From Clostridia bacterium (lineage in GTDB: Bacteria > Bacillota > Clostridia > TANB77 > CAG-508), in the NCBI GenBank assembly GCA_900759015.1, contig CAAEUE010000015.1:209232-273231 (forward strand): a DNA stretch of 64,000 nt, given 5' to 3'. Position 1 is the first letter of the stretch, and every line of letters starts with the position of its first letter. Below the pieces are notes generated by a model. That model saw only the letters and a list, made by a program, of their open reading frames with translations, did no database searches and was not told the DNA's origin. Positions 26,740 through 35,893 of the stretch are shown piece after piece. Made by a program: the position numbers and the translations under genes.

Positions 26740-28428
26740 CTAATAGCTTTTTCTAATGTCTTTCATATTTATTTGTATAGAACTAAATCCATTAAAACTA
26801 TTAATCTCTAAAGTTCCAACTACATCTATTCTATCTCCAATTCTATATTCCTCTGCTAAATATCCTAGTTCAAATCCTATTGCATTAATTACAAAATTTT
26901 CATCTCTTAATGTAAGTTTTAAATGTCTTCCTTCTGAAAGTGCTCTTATAGAATCTATTTTTAGATTTCTTATTAAAAATAATGGCACTTTATTTGCTTC
27001 TCCAAAAGGTTCTAGAATACTTAAACTTTTTACTAACTCCATATTAATATCTTTTAATTTTAATTCATCATCAATATATATTATCGGTACTAATTCTTTA
27101 ATATTTTTCTCTTTAGCAATTTGTTCAAATCTTTCCTTAAATTTCTCAAGATTCTCCTTTTTTAGAGTAAGACCAACCGCCATAGAATGTCCACCATATT
27201 TTTCTAGTAAATCTTCACATTTTGTTAGTCCTTCATACAAATCAAATCCTGGTACACTTCTTCCTGACCCTTTAGCCATATCATCCTCAAAACTTAATAA
27301 TATACTTGGCTTATAATATTTATCTGTTACTTTTGAAGATACAATCCCAATAACACCATGATGCCAGCCTTTTCCCCCTAAAACTATTGAATTTTTTTCA
27401 TCTAAATGATTTCTATCAATTTCCTGTACAGCTTCTTCATAAATTGCTTTTTCGGTACTTTGTCTTAATGTATTATATTCGTTTAATTCTTTAGTAATTT
27501 TGGTTGCACTTTCTAAATCTTCTGATAAAAATAATTTTAACGCTTCTTCTTCGTGTCCCATTCTTCCACAAGCATTTATTCTAGGTGCAACACCAAATGA
27601 AATCGTATTTGAATCTATTTCTTTATAGCCTGAACTTTTTATTAATTCTCGTAATCCTAAATTTCTAGTAACTTTTATTAGCATTAACCCAAGTTTAGCT
27701 ATAGTTCTATTTTCACCTTCTAGTGGAACTATATCTGATATTGTTCCAACACATACCAAATCTAAGTATTTTAAATACTCTTCTGGCTTAATTTCTAATT
27801 TTATAGAAAGTGCTTGTATTAATTTAAATACAACTCCTACTCCTGCTAAAGATCTAAAAGGATATGTATTGTCTTTTCTTTTTGCATCGATTACAGCAAG
27901 TGCATTTGGAAGTTTTTCTCCTACTTCGTGATGATCTGTAACAATTACATCCATTCCTAAGCTTACCGCATAGTCGACTTCTTCTATTGCAGAAATTCCA
28001 CAATCTACTGTAATTATTAAATCTATATTTCTTTCTTTTATTGTGTCTATAGCATTTTTATTTAAACCATATCCTTCATGTAATCTATTTGGTATATATG
28101 TATCTACTGGTATTCCCCTATCCATTAGATATTTTTTAAGAACAGTAGTACTTGTTATACCATCTACATCATAATCGCCATATATTAGAATTTTTTCTTT
28201 ATTATTAATAGCTTCTATTATTCTTTCCACTGCAATATCCATTCCTGTAAACAAAAACGGATCATGAAAATCATCTCTTGTAGGTGTTATAAATATTCTT
28301 ACATCTTCATCATTTACAACATGTCTATTAACAATAATTTTTCCTATTACTTTATTTAAATTATATTTTTCACATATTTCATCTACTAGTTTTTCATCCG
28401 AATTATAAAATTCCCATTTTTTTATCAT
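26740..28428 (-). CDS. recJ: Single-stranded-DNA exonuclease RecJ
   Basis: 562 aa. DHH phosphoesterase motifs YGDYDVDGITST and DHHEVGEKLP, DHHA1 nucleotide-binding region with NACGRMGHEEEALKL and GKGWHHGVIGIVSS, KGSGRSVPGFDLYE, and a C-terminal OB-type domain. Degrades single-stranded DNA 5' to 3' in recombination and mismatch repair. It heads the recJ-relA-MBL-hisS cluster, which is a well-known order in Firmicutes. Ordinary length. AGGAGAAAGTGA precedes the ATG. Confidence 0.93.
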   Translation of the reverse strand: MIKKWEFYNSDEKLVDEICEKYNLNKVIGKIIVNRHVVNDEDVRIFITPTRDDFHDPFLFTGMDIAVERIIEAINNKEKILIYGDYDVDGITSTTVLKKYLMDRGIPVDTYIPNRLHEGYGLNKNAIDTIKERNIDLIITVDCGISAIEEVDYAVSLGMDVIVTDHHEVGEKLPNALAVIDAKRKDNTYPFRSLAGVGVVFKLIQALSIKLEIKPEEYLKYLDLVCVGTISDIVPLEGENRTIAKLGLMLIKVTRNLGLRELIKSSGYKEIDSNTISFGVAPRINACGRMGHEEEALKLFLSEDLESATKITKELNEYNTLRQSTEKAIYEEAVQEIDRNHLDEKNSIVLGGKGWHHGVIGIVSSKVTDKYYKPSILLSFEDDMAKGSGRSVPGFDLYEGLTKCEDLLEKYGGHSMAVGLTLKKENLEKFKERFEQIAKEKNIKELVPIIYIDDELKLKDINMELVKSLSILEPFGEANKVPLFLIRNLKIDSIRALSEGRHLKLTLRDENFVINAIGFELGYLAEEYRIGDRIDVVGTLEINSFNGFSSIQINMKDIRKSY

Positions 28429-28505
28429 TCACTTTCTCCTCATATTATACAATTTGTACAATATTGTATACCATTTTCTGTTTTTTTAAAAGAGGTTTAC
28501 AATAA

Positions 28506-29195
28506 TTATCTAATAAAATTTAATATACATCCCATTATTGTATAAATTGCTAATAAATATAATTTTGAAGATATTAATTTATAACAGGTATATTTTATTC
28601 CTACATCATTCAATTTTTCATATTCTTCTACTATTTCATCTGTTTCTTTTACTTGATTTTCTTCTAAATATTCTTTTGCAATATATTTTGCTTTAGTCAT
28701 TGCTTCTATTTCTAGGTAACTTCTTATTACATAAAAAATAATTATACAAATTAATATACTTGCACTAAATAACGCATATTGAGTTATAACTCCTGCAATA
28801 GTTAATATCATTGTTATTAACCAAAATATATTTAACAAATTCGCAAAAATATAATTGAACCACAATATTTTTTTATTTTGAGTTGAATGAATACATTCAT
28901 GGGCAATTGTTTGTACTCTTGTAAAATATTTTTTGTCTTTATTCAAAATAATTTTATCTGTTGCTATAAAGTAAAAACAATTTGTATTTTCTTGTTCCTC
29001 TATTTTCACTTTCTCATTTTTTAATTTTTTTAGAATATCTTTGCATATATCCATATTATCTGGAAGTTTTTGAACTATATTATTTAATTTTTCATTATTT
29101 GCTATTTGCATTATTATTTTTTTATTACTTCCTAACATAATCTTTAAAATAACTATTGTAATTACTACTAATATAAAAATAATTAAACTTTCCAT
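28506..29195 (-). CDS. Membrane protein with HExxH (zinc metallopeptidase-like)
   Basis: 229 aa. Membrane segments at about 2-20, two central ones (115-165), and a C-terminal one. The motif IAHECIHSTQ (HExxH) near residue 90, together with the general layout, resembles membrane zinc peptidases of the YugP/PF04298 type, but the overall match is not strong and a third zinc ligand is not obvious. No clear ribosome binding site precedes ATG 29195, so expression may be low or the start may differ. Function unproven. Confidence 0.65.
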   Translation of the reverse strand: MESLIIFILVVITIVILKIMLGSNKKIIMQIANNEKLNNIVQKLPDNMDICKDILKKLKNEKVKIEEQENTNCFYFIATDKIILNKDKKYFTRVQTIAHECIHSTQNKKILWFNYIFANLLNIFWLITMILTIAGVITQYALFSASILICIIIFYVIRSYLEIEAMTKAKYIAKEYLEENQVKETDEIVEEYEKLNDVGIKYTCYKLISSKLYLLAIYTIMGCILNFIR

Positions 29196-29203
29196 AAAAC
29201 AAA

Positions 29204-29232
29204 ATAGGGATATATCTAAAATATATCCCTTC
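29204..29232 (-). terminator. Terminator after ylbF-family gene
   Basis: GGGATATAT / ATATATCCC stem with TATTTTG on the minus strand. Confidence 0.75.
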
Positions 29233-29242
29233 CCCCTTATCT

Positions 29243-29578
29243 TTATCCTATAACATCTTTTATTGCTTCGCTTATAATTTTATTTATATCTGTTACCATG
29301 ACACTAAATCTCATTTCAGCTTCTAAATAATTTTTAGCAATTTCATTTTGATATAGTTCTGTATATAAATTTTGTAATTTTACACTTAATTCATTTGCAT
29401 TTGACTCACCTTTTAGCATTGCTTTTTGAGCTTCTACCCTTAGTTTATCAAATTCATCGATTTTACTTTTTACTTCTGTATTAGATTCTATTTGTTGTTT
29501 TGAATTTTTATATGCTTTATATTCATCTGTTTGTTTTATTTCTGATGCTAATCTATTTGCTGTATCATAAATATTCAT
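29243..29578 (-). CDS. YlbF/YmcA family protein
   Basis: 111 aa, helical. MNIYDTANRLASEIKQTDEY, VKSKIDEFDKLRVEAQKAM and the C-terminal motif match the Com_YlbF family. In Bacillus YlbF, YmcA and YaaT form a complex that controls RNase Y and also affects sporulation, competence and biofilm formation. rny itself lies at 60112-61653 in this window. AGGAGGCTAAAAA precedes ATG. It directly follows the GT4 gene (17 bases). Confidence 0.88.
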   Translation of the reverse strand: MNIYDTANRLASEIKQTDEYKAYKNSKQQIESNTEVKSKIDEFDKLRVEAQKAMLKGESNANELSVKLQNLYTELYQNEIAKNYLEAEMRFSVMVTDINKIISEAIKDVIG

Positions 29579-29595
29579 TTTTTAGCCTCCTATTT

Positions 29596-30888
29596 TTAAG
29601 CATATGCATGTCTTTTCTTGAAGCTTAGTAAATTTGTAATCTCTCCTTGTGTATTCTTTGCTTTCTTTGTTTTCTTTGCTTTTTCTTGTTCTAATTCTCT
29701 TCTTTGTTTTTCTGCCATTGTTTGACATATTGCTTTTTGATATATGAAATGTGTATCTTGTGCTATTTTTGTCCAGTTATATTGTGCTTTTACCTTTGCT
29801 TTAGCTGCTCTTGAAACTTGTGCACATAAATCTGGATTATATAATAGCTCTAATATTGAATCTGCAATTGAATTTGGATTTCCAGCATAACTCTTCATTC
29901 CATTTTCTCTATGTTGAACTATTTCGTTTAACCCTCCAACATCTGAAACTACTACTGGTGTTCCTGATAGCATTCCCTCTAGTGCAACTACACCAAATGG
30001 TTCATATGTACTTGGGAATACTGCTACATCTGCACATTTATACATTTTAGTTACTTGATTTAAATTTAAGTAACCTGTAAAATACACTTTATTTTCTATT
30101 CCTAATCTTCTAACTTCATCTCTTAATTCATCTATCATTCCGCCTTTTCCGGCTATTATTAATTTTGAATCATGATATCCATTTAATACTTTTGGCATTG
30201 CTGCTATTAAATTTTGAATTCCTTTTTCGTAAACTAATCTACCTACATAAAGAATTATTTTTTCATTATCTGCAGCATATTGTCTTCTAAAGTCGTAATC
30301 TCTTTCTACTCCATTATATAAATTTAAATTAACACCATTTGGTACTACATTTATCTTTTCGTATGGTAAACCAAATAATCTTTGTAATTCATTTTTCATA
30401 TAATTACTATTTACTATTACTTCTGTTGCTTCATATGTTAGCATCCATTCTGTATCATTAATATATCTTTGTACTTCATCATGTATTCCAGAATTTCTTC
30501 CTGATTCTGTTGCATGTATTGTTGCTATAATTGGTATTTTGAATGAATCTTTTAAGGTTTTTGCTGCATATGCTACTAACCAGTCATGAGCATGTATTAC
30601 ATCAAATGGGCCTTCTTTACTTATTAATTCTGTTGCTTTTGATATTAAGTTAAAGTTTAATTGCATAATCCAATCTATAAAATTATTTGGATTAATCATA
30701 TAGTTATTTACTCTATATACTTTAACACCATTATCATCTTCGAAGTCTTCTACATTTCCTTCCTTATATGTAACTACTGTTACCTCATGACCATCTTTTA
30801 TTAGTCTATGAGATAAATCATGCACTACTCTTGCGATTCCCCCTACTACTCTTGGTGGATATTCCCATGTTAGCATTAATATTTTCAT
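29596..30888 (-). CDS. Glycosyltransferase family 4 (glycogen synthase-like)
   Basis: 430 aa. N-terminal MLTWEYPPRVVGGIARVVHDL and IHAHDWLVAYAAKTLKD, second domain with ILYVGRLVYEKGIQNLI, the acceptor/UDP-binding STYEPFGVVALEGMLSG, and VVSDVGGLNEIV. This is a GT4 retaining transferase of the type often annotated glycogen synthase in Clostridia. Which sugar is transferred is not clear, as no other glycogen genes are nearby. Basic C-terminal tail. Transcribed divergently from asnB. AAGGGGCTTATGTAA precedes ATG. Confidence 0.88.
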   Translation of the reverse strand: MKILMLTWEYPPRVVGGIARVVHDLSHRLIKDGHEVTVVTYKEGNVEDFEDDNGVKVYRVNNYMINPNNFIDWIMQLNFNLISKATELISKEGPFDVIHAHDWLVAYAAKTLKDSFKIPIIATIHATESGRNSGIHDEVQRYINDTEWMLTYEATEVIVNSNYMKNELQRLFGLPYEKINVVPNGVNLNLYNGVERDYDFRRQYAADNEKIILYVGRLVYEKGIQNLIAAMPKVLNGYHDSKLIIAGKGGMIDELRDEVRRLGIENKVYFTGYLNLNQVTKMYKCADVAVFPSTYEPFGVVALEGMLSGTPVVVSDVGGLNEIVQHRENGMKSYAGNPNSIADSILELLYNPDLCAQVSRAAKAKVKAQYNWTKIAQDTHFIYQKAICQTMAEKQRRELEQEKAKKTKKAKNTQGEITNLLSFKKRHAYA

Positions 30889-31032
30889 TTACATAAGCCC
30901 CTTTCGATATACATTTTCTTTAGTAATTTTTTTCTCCGCATACTAGTTTATATTGTATATAAAATTTCGACAATTGTAAATAACTTTTTTGTAAAATATT
31001 GAATTTTTTTGTAGTTTTTTTATAACGATTTT

Positions 31033-31077
31033 TTTCACTTTTTTATTTTGATTTTAATATAATTTACAAGATAATAT
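31033..31077 (+). promoter_or_regulatory. Candidate promoter for asnB
   Basis: The divergent 30889-31145 interval is AT-rich. TTGATT (31048) with TAATAT 18 bases later, or a perfect TATAAT at 31058 with a weaker -35, could drive asnB. I see no riboswitch or T-box here. Confidence 0.4.
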
Positions 31078-31145
31078 TTTAATGTAAAAGTTCTTTATAC
31101 ACATAAAGTTACTTTTTATATTTATGTAAATTTGGAGGTGTTTTT

Positions 31146-32993
31146 ATGTGTGGAATTGTTGGATTTGTAAATTATAAAAAAGATATAAAAAATCCAATTT
31201 CTATTCTTAATAAAATGAACAATACTCTTACTAATAGAGGCCCTGATGAAGAAGGAAAATATATATCTTCTCCAGTTTATTTAGCTCATAAAAGGTTAAT
31301 TGTTATTGACCCTATAGGTGGAAAACAGCCTATGCTTGCTACATATGATGAAAACGAATATTCTATCGTTTATAATGGGCAAATATACAATACTTCTGAA
31401 TTACGAAATGTACTTATTGAAAATGGTTTTATTTTTAACACAACTTCTGATACAGAAGTCCTTCTAAAAGCATTTATCTTTTATGGATACGATGTTGTTA
31501 AATATTTAAACGGTATATTTGCTTTTGCAATTTGGAATAAGAACAAAGAAGAACTATTTTTGGCAAGAGATCATTTTGGAATAAAACCTTTATTTTATAC
31601 TATAAAAAATGATAATTTAATTTTCGCTTCTGAAATAAAAGCTTTGTTTGAATTTCCTGGTGTAGAAAAAGTTGTTGACCAAAATGGTATTTGTGAACTT
31701 TTTGGAATTGGCCCTGCACATACAGCAGGTACAACTGTATTTAAAGATATATGCGAATTAAAGCCAGCAAATTTTGCAATATTTAATAAATATGGTCTAT
31801 TTACTCATCAATATTGGAAATTTAGAAGTAAACCTCATACAGATTCCTTTGGTGAAACTTGCAACAAAGTTAAATTTTTACTAGAAGATAGTATAAAAAG
31901 ACAATTAGTATCTGATGTTCCACTTTGTGTATTTTTATCAGGCGGATTAGATTCTAGCATTATTACTGCATATGCAAGTGATTACTGTAGAAAAAATGGT
32001 CTCCCACCTCTTAATACTTTTTCTGTTGATTATGTAGATAATGACAAAAACTTCGTCAAGAGTGATTTTCAACCTAATTCTGATAACTATTATATTAACT
32101 TAATGGTAGAAAAATATAAGACAAATCATACAAATATCGTTTTGGATACTCCTGATTTAGCTAAATATTTAGAAGATGCTATGATTGCAAGAGATGTTCC
32201 TGGAATGGCGGATGTTGATTCTTCTATGCTTTTGCTTTGTAAAAATGTAAAACAATATGCGACAGTTTCTTTAAGTGGTGAATGTGCTGATGAAATTTTT
32301 GGTGGATATCCTTGGTTCTTTAGAGAAGATGCATTAAATAGTAATACTTTCCCTTGGTCTATTGCTCTTTCTGAAAGACAGCATCTTTTAAATACTAATA
32401 TATCTTCTAAAATTAATTTAAAAGATTATATTGATTTTAGGTATAATGAAAGTCTAGCTGATGTAGAAATTTTAGATATTGATTCTAAAGAAACTGCTGA
32501 AAAAAGAAAAATTTCACATTTGACTTTAAATTGGTTTATGCAGACTTTATTAGATAGATCTGATAGAATGGCCATGTACAGTGGTTTTGAGCTTCGTGTT
32601 CCTTTCTGTGATTATAGGTTAGCAGAATATGTTTGGAATATTCCTTGGGAAATAAAAGCATATAAAGGCCGTGAAAAAGGTTTGTTAAGATATATAATGA
32701 AAGATGTGCTACCTGCAGAAATTGTAGACAGAAAAAAATCTCCTTATCCTAAGACACATAATCCAACATATTTAAAAGCTGTAAAAGATAAACTTACAGA
32801 AATTATGAATGATACAAATGCTCCTATTAATAATTTGTTAAATAGAGATTATATTTTAGAAATTTTGGAAACTAATGGTTCTGCTTTTACAAGGCCTTGG
32901 TTTGGTCAATTGATGACGGGTCCACAATTAATGGCGTATTTATGTCAAGTTAACATGTGGCTTGAAAAGTATGAGCCTAAGATTGAGATATAG
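31146..32993 (+). CDS. asnB: Asparagine synthase (glutamine-hydrolysing), AsnB
   Basis: 615 aa. Class II glutamine amidotransferase with catalytic Cys at residue 2 (MCGIVGFV), RGPDEEGKY, then a synthetase domain with the ATP pyrophosphatase loop FLSGGLDSSII and later LSGECADEIFGGYPW. Converts aspartate to asparagine using glutamine. The central and C-terminal residues (AERKISHL, RVPFCDYRLAEYVW) are conserved. Start ATG 31146 with TTGGAGGTGTTTTT before it. Single gene with its own terminator. Confidence 0.94.
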   Translation: MCGIVGFVNYKKDIKNPISILNKMNNTLTNRGPDEEGKYISSPVYLAHKRLIVIDPIGGKQPMLATYDENEYSIVYNGQIYNTSELRNVLIENGFIFNTTSDTEVLLKAFIFYGYDVVKYLNGIFAFAIWNKNKEELFLARDHFGIKPLFYTIKNDNLIFASEIKALFEFPGVEKVVDQNGICELFGIGPAHTAGTTVFKDICELKPANFAIFNKYGLFTHQYWKFRSKPHTDSFGETCNKVKFLLEDSIKRQLVSDVPLCVFLSGGLDSSIITAYASDYCRKNGLPPLNTFSVDYVDNDKNFVKSDFQPNSDNYYINLMVEKYKTNHTNIVLDTPDLAKYLEDAMIARDVPGMADVDSSMLLLCKNVKQYATVSLSGECADEIFGGYPWFFREDALNSNTFPWSIALSERQHLLNTNISSKINLKDYIDFRYNESLADVEILDIDSKETAEKRKISHLTLNWFMQTLLDRSDRMAMYSGFELRVPFCDYRLAEYVWNIPWEIKAYKGREKGLLRYIMKDVLPAEIVDRKKSPYPKTHNPTYLKAVKDKLTEIMNDTNAPINNLLNRDYILEILETNGSAFTRPWFGQLMTGPQLMAYLCQVNMWLEKYEPKIEI

Positions 32994-33005
32994 AATTTTA
33001 ATTTT

Positions 33006-33046
33006 GAGAAAACTTGAATTTATAAATAATAAGTTCAAGTTTTCTT
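33006..33046 (+). terminator. Terminator after asnB
   Basis: GAAAACTTGAA / TTCAAGTTTTC stem with a 15-base loop. Confidence 0.8.
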
Positions 33047-33066
33047 CTGTTCATTTTTTAGCAAAT

Positions 33067-33627
33067 TTATAATAAACTCATCGCATTATCATATTTTTCT
33101 TTATAAAATTCTTTACTTGCGTCTGATAGTTTATTATAACTTCTTTTTAGTTTTTCTACTACGAAGTTTCTTCCTTCTTCTATATCCATATGTTTATTGA
33201 CATATGCTAGATACAGTAAGTTCGGTATATTATCAAAATGAGATATTGCATCTGCATCAGCTACACATTTTTCTTCTATGGTTAATTTCGCATTATTTAT
33301 ACTTCCTCTGTGATTTAATATACATTCTTTAACTTTATTTATCTTTTCCTCTTCATAATTAAACTGTTTTAAAATATTTTCAGCAATATTAGCTCCGTGT
33401 ATATGGTGTAACTCATATAAACTATAGTCTGTTATAGATGCAACATCATGTAGCCATGCTGAAATAATTACAATTTCTTCATCTGCTTCAAATTTCTTTG
33501 CTAATATTTCAGCATTTTTTACAACTGCTTCTATATGATAATAGCATCCTATTCCAAATTTATTAGAAGGCTTACTTGCTCTTTCATAAATTTCTTTTTT
33601 TAAATAATTGATAATATCTGTTCTCAT
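33067..33627 (-). CDS. HD-domain phosphohydrolase
   Basis: 186 aa. The HD motif is SAWLHDVASITDY with the preceding His (YYHIEAVVKNAEIL) and later HHIHGANIAENIL, the arrangement of metal-dependent phosphohydrolases. Substrate unknown; such small HD proteins act on nucleotides or phosphorylated metabolites. Spaced 29 bases from dinD upstream, so co-transcription is likely. AAGGAGAAATTTAA precedes ATG. Confidence 0.85.
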   Translation of the reverse strand: MRTDIINYLKKEIYERASKPSNKFGIGCYYHIEAVVKNAEILAKKFEADEEIVIISAWLHDVASITDYSLYELHHIHGANIAENILKQFNYEEEKINKVKECILNHRGSINNAKLTIEEKCVADADAISHFDNIPNLLYLAYVNKHMDIEEGRNFVVEKLKRSYNKLSDASKEFYKEKYDNAMSLL

Positions 33628-33656
33628 TTAAATTTCTCCTTAATATATTTTTCTAT

Positions 33657-34511
33657 TTATCTTTTTGGCAATTTGTTGTTATTTGCTATCGTTTTATCCT
33701 CTGATTTTACTCTTCTTTCTAATTTTTTCAAATCTTCTGCTGGTTTTAAATTTTCAGGTTTTATACCTCTTTTATTTAACATATTTCTTACACTTAAGTT
33801 ATTATCTACATGCTCATCAGTTATACTTTCCTCTCCATACATATCTTTTTCGGTCACATTGTAATTTGTCATTTCTGTTGCTAGATTTTTTGCTGCAATT
33901 GTTAATGTTGGTAAAAAATCTGCAAGGGCTCTATTTTCTTTTACTCCGTATTTTTCTTTCATTTGCATTGTATTTAATCCACCAAATAATGCTGAATCAC
34001 CTTTTGAACGTATTCTTGCAAACCCTAAATCGTCTACTCCTCTTTCATAAATATTTTTAGATAACTGCTTTTCAGATTCTTTTAATTTTTCTCTTGCTTC
34101 CAATCGATTCATTAGTTTTATTCTGTCTTCAATTATTTCTTGTTTTCTAGTTTGTACTGCAAAATATGTTTGAGCAAATGCGATTTCTTCTTTTTTAGAA
34201 TCTCCATTTTGAGCAATTAAATAGCAAGCATACCTTGTTAACATATAGTCTTCAACTTTTCTTTTAGCACATTTTCCTAATTCTATCATTTTGCTGACCT
34301 TAGCAAAATGATCACTTACACTTATACCAGCACTTTCACAAGATATCATAGCTTTATTTATTACCTCTAAAAAATTTCTCCATTGTGTATAACCCAATTG
34401 AAACTGTAAATCTCTCGCATACCAAAATTCTATATTTTCTTTTTCTACCGTATTGATAATAGAATCAAATTTTTCTTTTAATTCTATTAGCTTTGATTTT
34501 TCAAATTCCAT
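33657..34511 (-). CDS. dinD: DNA-damage-inducible protein D (DinD)
   Basis: 284 aa. Strong overall resemblance to E. coli DinD: WYARDLQFQLGYTQWRNFLEVI at the N-terminus (a Bro-N-like fold), VEDYMLTRYACYLIAQNGDS, and FGGLNTMQMKEKYGV towards the end. In E. coli DinD is SOS-induced and inhibits RecA. I see no LexA box (GAAC-N4-GTTC) upstream here, so SOS control is unproven. I choose ATG 34511; the longer frame starts with GTG near AAGGAA. A candidate small RNA unit sits upstream. Confidence 0.85.
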   Translation of the reverse strand: MEFEKSKLIELKEKFDSIINTVEKENIEFWYARDLQFQLGYTQWRNFLEVINKAMISCESAGISVSDHFAKVSKMIELGKCAKRKVEDYMLTRYACYLIAQNGDSKKEEIAFAQTYFAVQTRKQEIIEDRIKLMNRLEAREKLKESEKQLSKNIYERGVDDLGFARIRSKGDSALFGGLNTMQMKEKYGVKENRALADFLPTLTIAAKNLATEMTNYNVTEKDMYGEESITDEHVDNNLSVRNMLNKRGIKPENLKPAEDLKKLERRVKSEDKTIANNNKLPKR

Positions 34512-34716
34512 AACAATCACTTTCCTTATAATGTTTACTCATAATAGCATATTGGAATGATTTATTATTCTATTTTTACTACATTTATTACAATTTGTAT
34601 GATATTATTGTATGATACATCTTAAAACATTTGTTTGTATTTGTCAAGTGCTTTTCCTAATATTTATTTTTACTTATCATTATTTCTTTCCTTTCCATCT
34701 ATCTATTTTTTCAAGC

Positions 34717-34787
34717 AAAAAAGAGTAGTAGATAATATTGTATCTACTACTCCTAGGTGTCGTCCGAAGACTTCCACCGCAATCCTT
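34717..34787 (-). ncRNA. Candidate small RNA or leader with two hairpins
   Basis: From a strong promoter, about 70 bases run: GGATTGC, then a hairpin GGTG-GAA-GTC-TTCG-GAC-GA-CACC (UUCG tetraloop and an internal GA-type loop), then a perfect 12-base-pair stem GAGTAGTAGATA with a 6-base loop, followed by TTTTTT. There is no ribosome binding site or reading frame. It could be an independent small RNA or an attenuated leader of dinD. I do not match it to a known family. Confidence 0.6.
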
Positions 34788-34793
34788 AAATAT

Positions 34794-34822
34794 ATTATAA
34801 TATATAGTATTATTATATGCAA
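34794..34822 (-). promoter_or_regulatory. Strong sigma-A promoter for the small RNA
   Basis: TTGCAT, exactly 17 bases, TATAAT; start site about seven bases later at 34787. Confidence 0.65.
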
Positions 34823-34965
34823 TATCCCAAAAAATTATATTGAAAGCAAAAAGCCTCTGGAAATCTATTAATATTTCTTTTCACTACTTTGTCTATATAT
34901 TTCGTTTCATATTGATATAACATAGCTACATCACTATCTAACATTACTTGTTTTTCTTAAGTTTT

Positions 34966-35872
34966 TTATTTATATACAATTTTTGAAATTTCTGACCAAA
35001 TCATATTTGGTGGTGCAATAATAAAATCTTTGTTTCCAGATAAAGTATTAGCCTTAATTAAAGTATAATCTTGATAGCTATATTCTATTGTTCCACCATC
35101 TGAATAAAATCCTCTTCTACATACACCATATTTACTATCTAACTCTGCCTGTTCCAAAATTTCATCTATAGAAATATATTTTGCATCTATTGCTTCTGAA
35201 AAATCTTTTGCTTCCTCATTATTCTTTGCAATAGTTACATTTCCACCAATCACATAAATATCGAACTCTTCTTCTGAATTTATTTTATCTACTCCCATAT
35301 CTTTTCTTTGTGCATAATAAATATGGTTGTTTTCGATATAATCAGTATTTTGTAACTCGTATTCAAATAATTCTACTTCATCTTGTACATCACTTGACAT
35401 ATCAGACCTTTTTAATATGATTTGTATCAAATTTCCTTCTTTTACAAATTTTCTTTCCATTTTATAAGGTTGCATTAAATATTCTTCATTCACAATTCTT
35501 TGTGACGAATAACTATCATTACTATAATCTGTTTTAACAATCAATTTTCTATTTTTGTAATTTTCACCATAATTCTCTTTTACTGGTACATATGTTAATT
35601 CTTTTGTAACAATCTCACCTTCCACAGTATATAGATTAACTTTTAATGATATTTCATGTTCATATAAAACGTTGTTTACATTTTCGATAAATTCATCTAA
35701 TTTTTCCAAGTTATATATCTTATTATTTGAAATTGTTATAGAATTTCCTTCTATCATATTTCCGAGTCACATTAGATATTTCGTTTGCATCAGCCTCTTC
35801 TTTTTGTATAATAGAAGCCCATGCTAATAACAACAAAATAATTAATATTAATACTAAAACTACTTTTTTCAT
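34966..35872 (-). CDS. Membrane-anchored extracellular protein, +1 frameshift at CGG
   Basis: About 301 aa if the frame is restored. From ATG 35872 (preceded by AAAGGTGATATT) it reads MKKVVLVLILIILLLLAW, a signal anchor, then IQKEEADANEISNVT up to codon 37, CGG (35764-35762). Skipping the C gives GGA AAT ATG and joins to the long open frame ending at 34966. Otherwise translation ends a few codons later. The downstream part (IEGNSITISNNKIYNLEKL ...) is beta-rich, acidic, and of no known family. It is 22 bases after a sigma factor gene with membrane segments, suggesting a sigma/regulator pair. Frameshift: programmed, natural decay or sequence error. Confidence 0.72.
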
Positions 35873-35893
35873 AATATCACCTTTTCTCTTTTA

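Larger units (their letters stand above)
34512..34965. other. Long intergenic region with direct repeats and a small transcription unit
   Basis: 454 bases without a protein-coding frame I can support. It holds two direct repeats TTGTATGATA at 34595 and 34608 (13-base spacing, just upstream of dinD) and the promoter, hairpin and terminator of a candidate small RNA (34717-34822). The rest of 34823-34965 shows no clear signal. Confidence 0.6.

Noticed and set aside
34512..34700. LexA box upstream of dinD
   Set aside because: No GAAC-N4-GTTC or close variant; only unrelated direct repeats.
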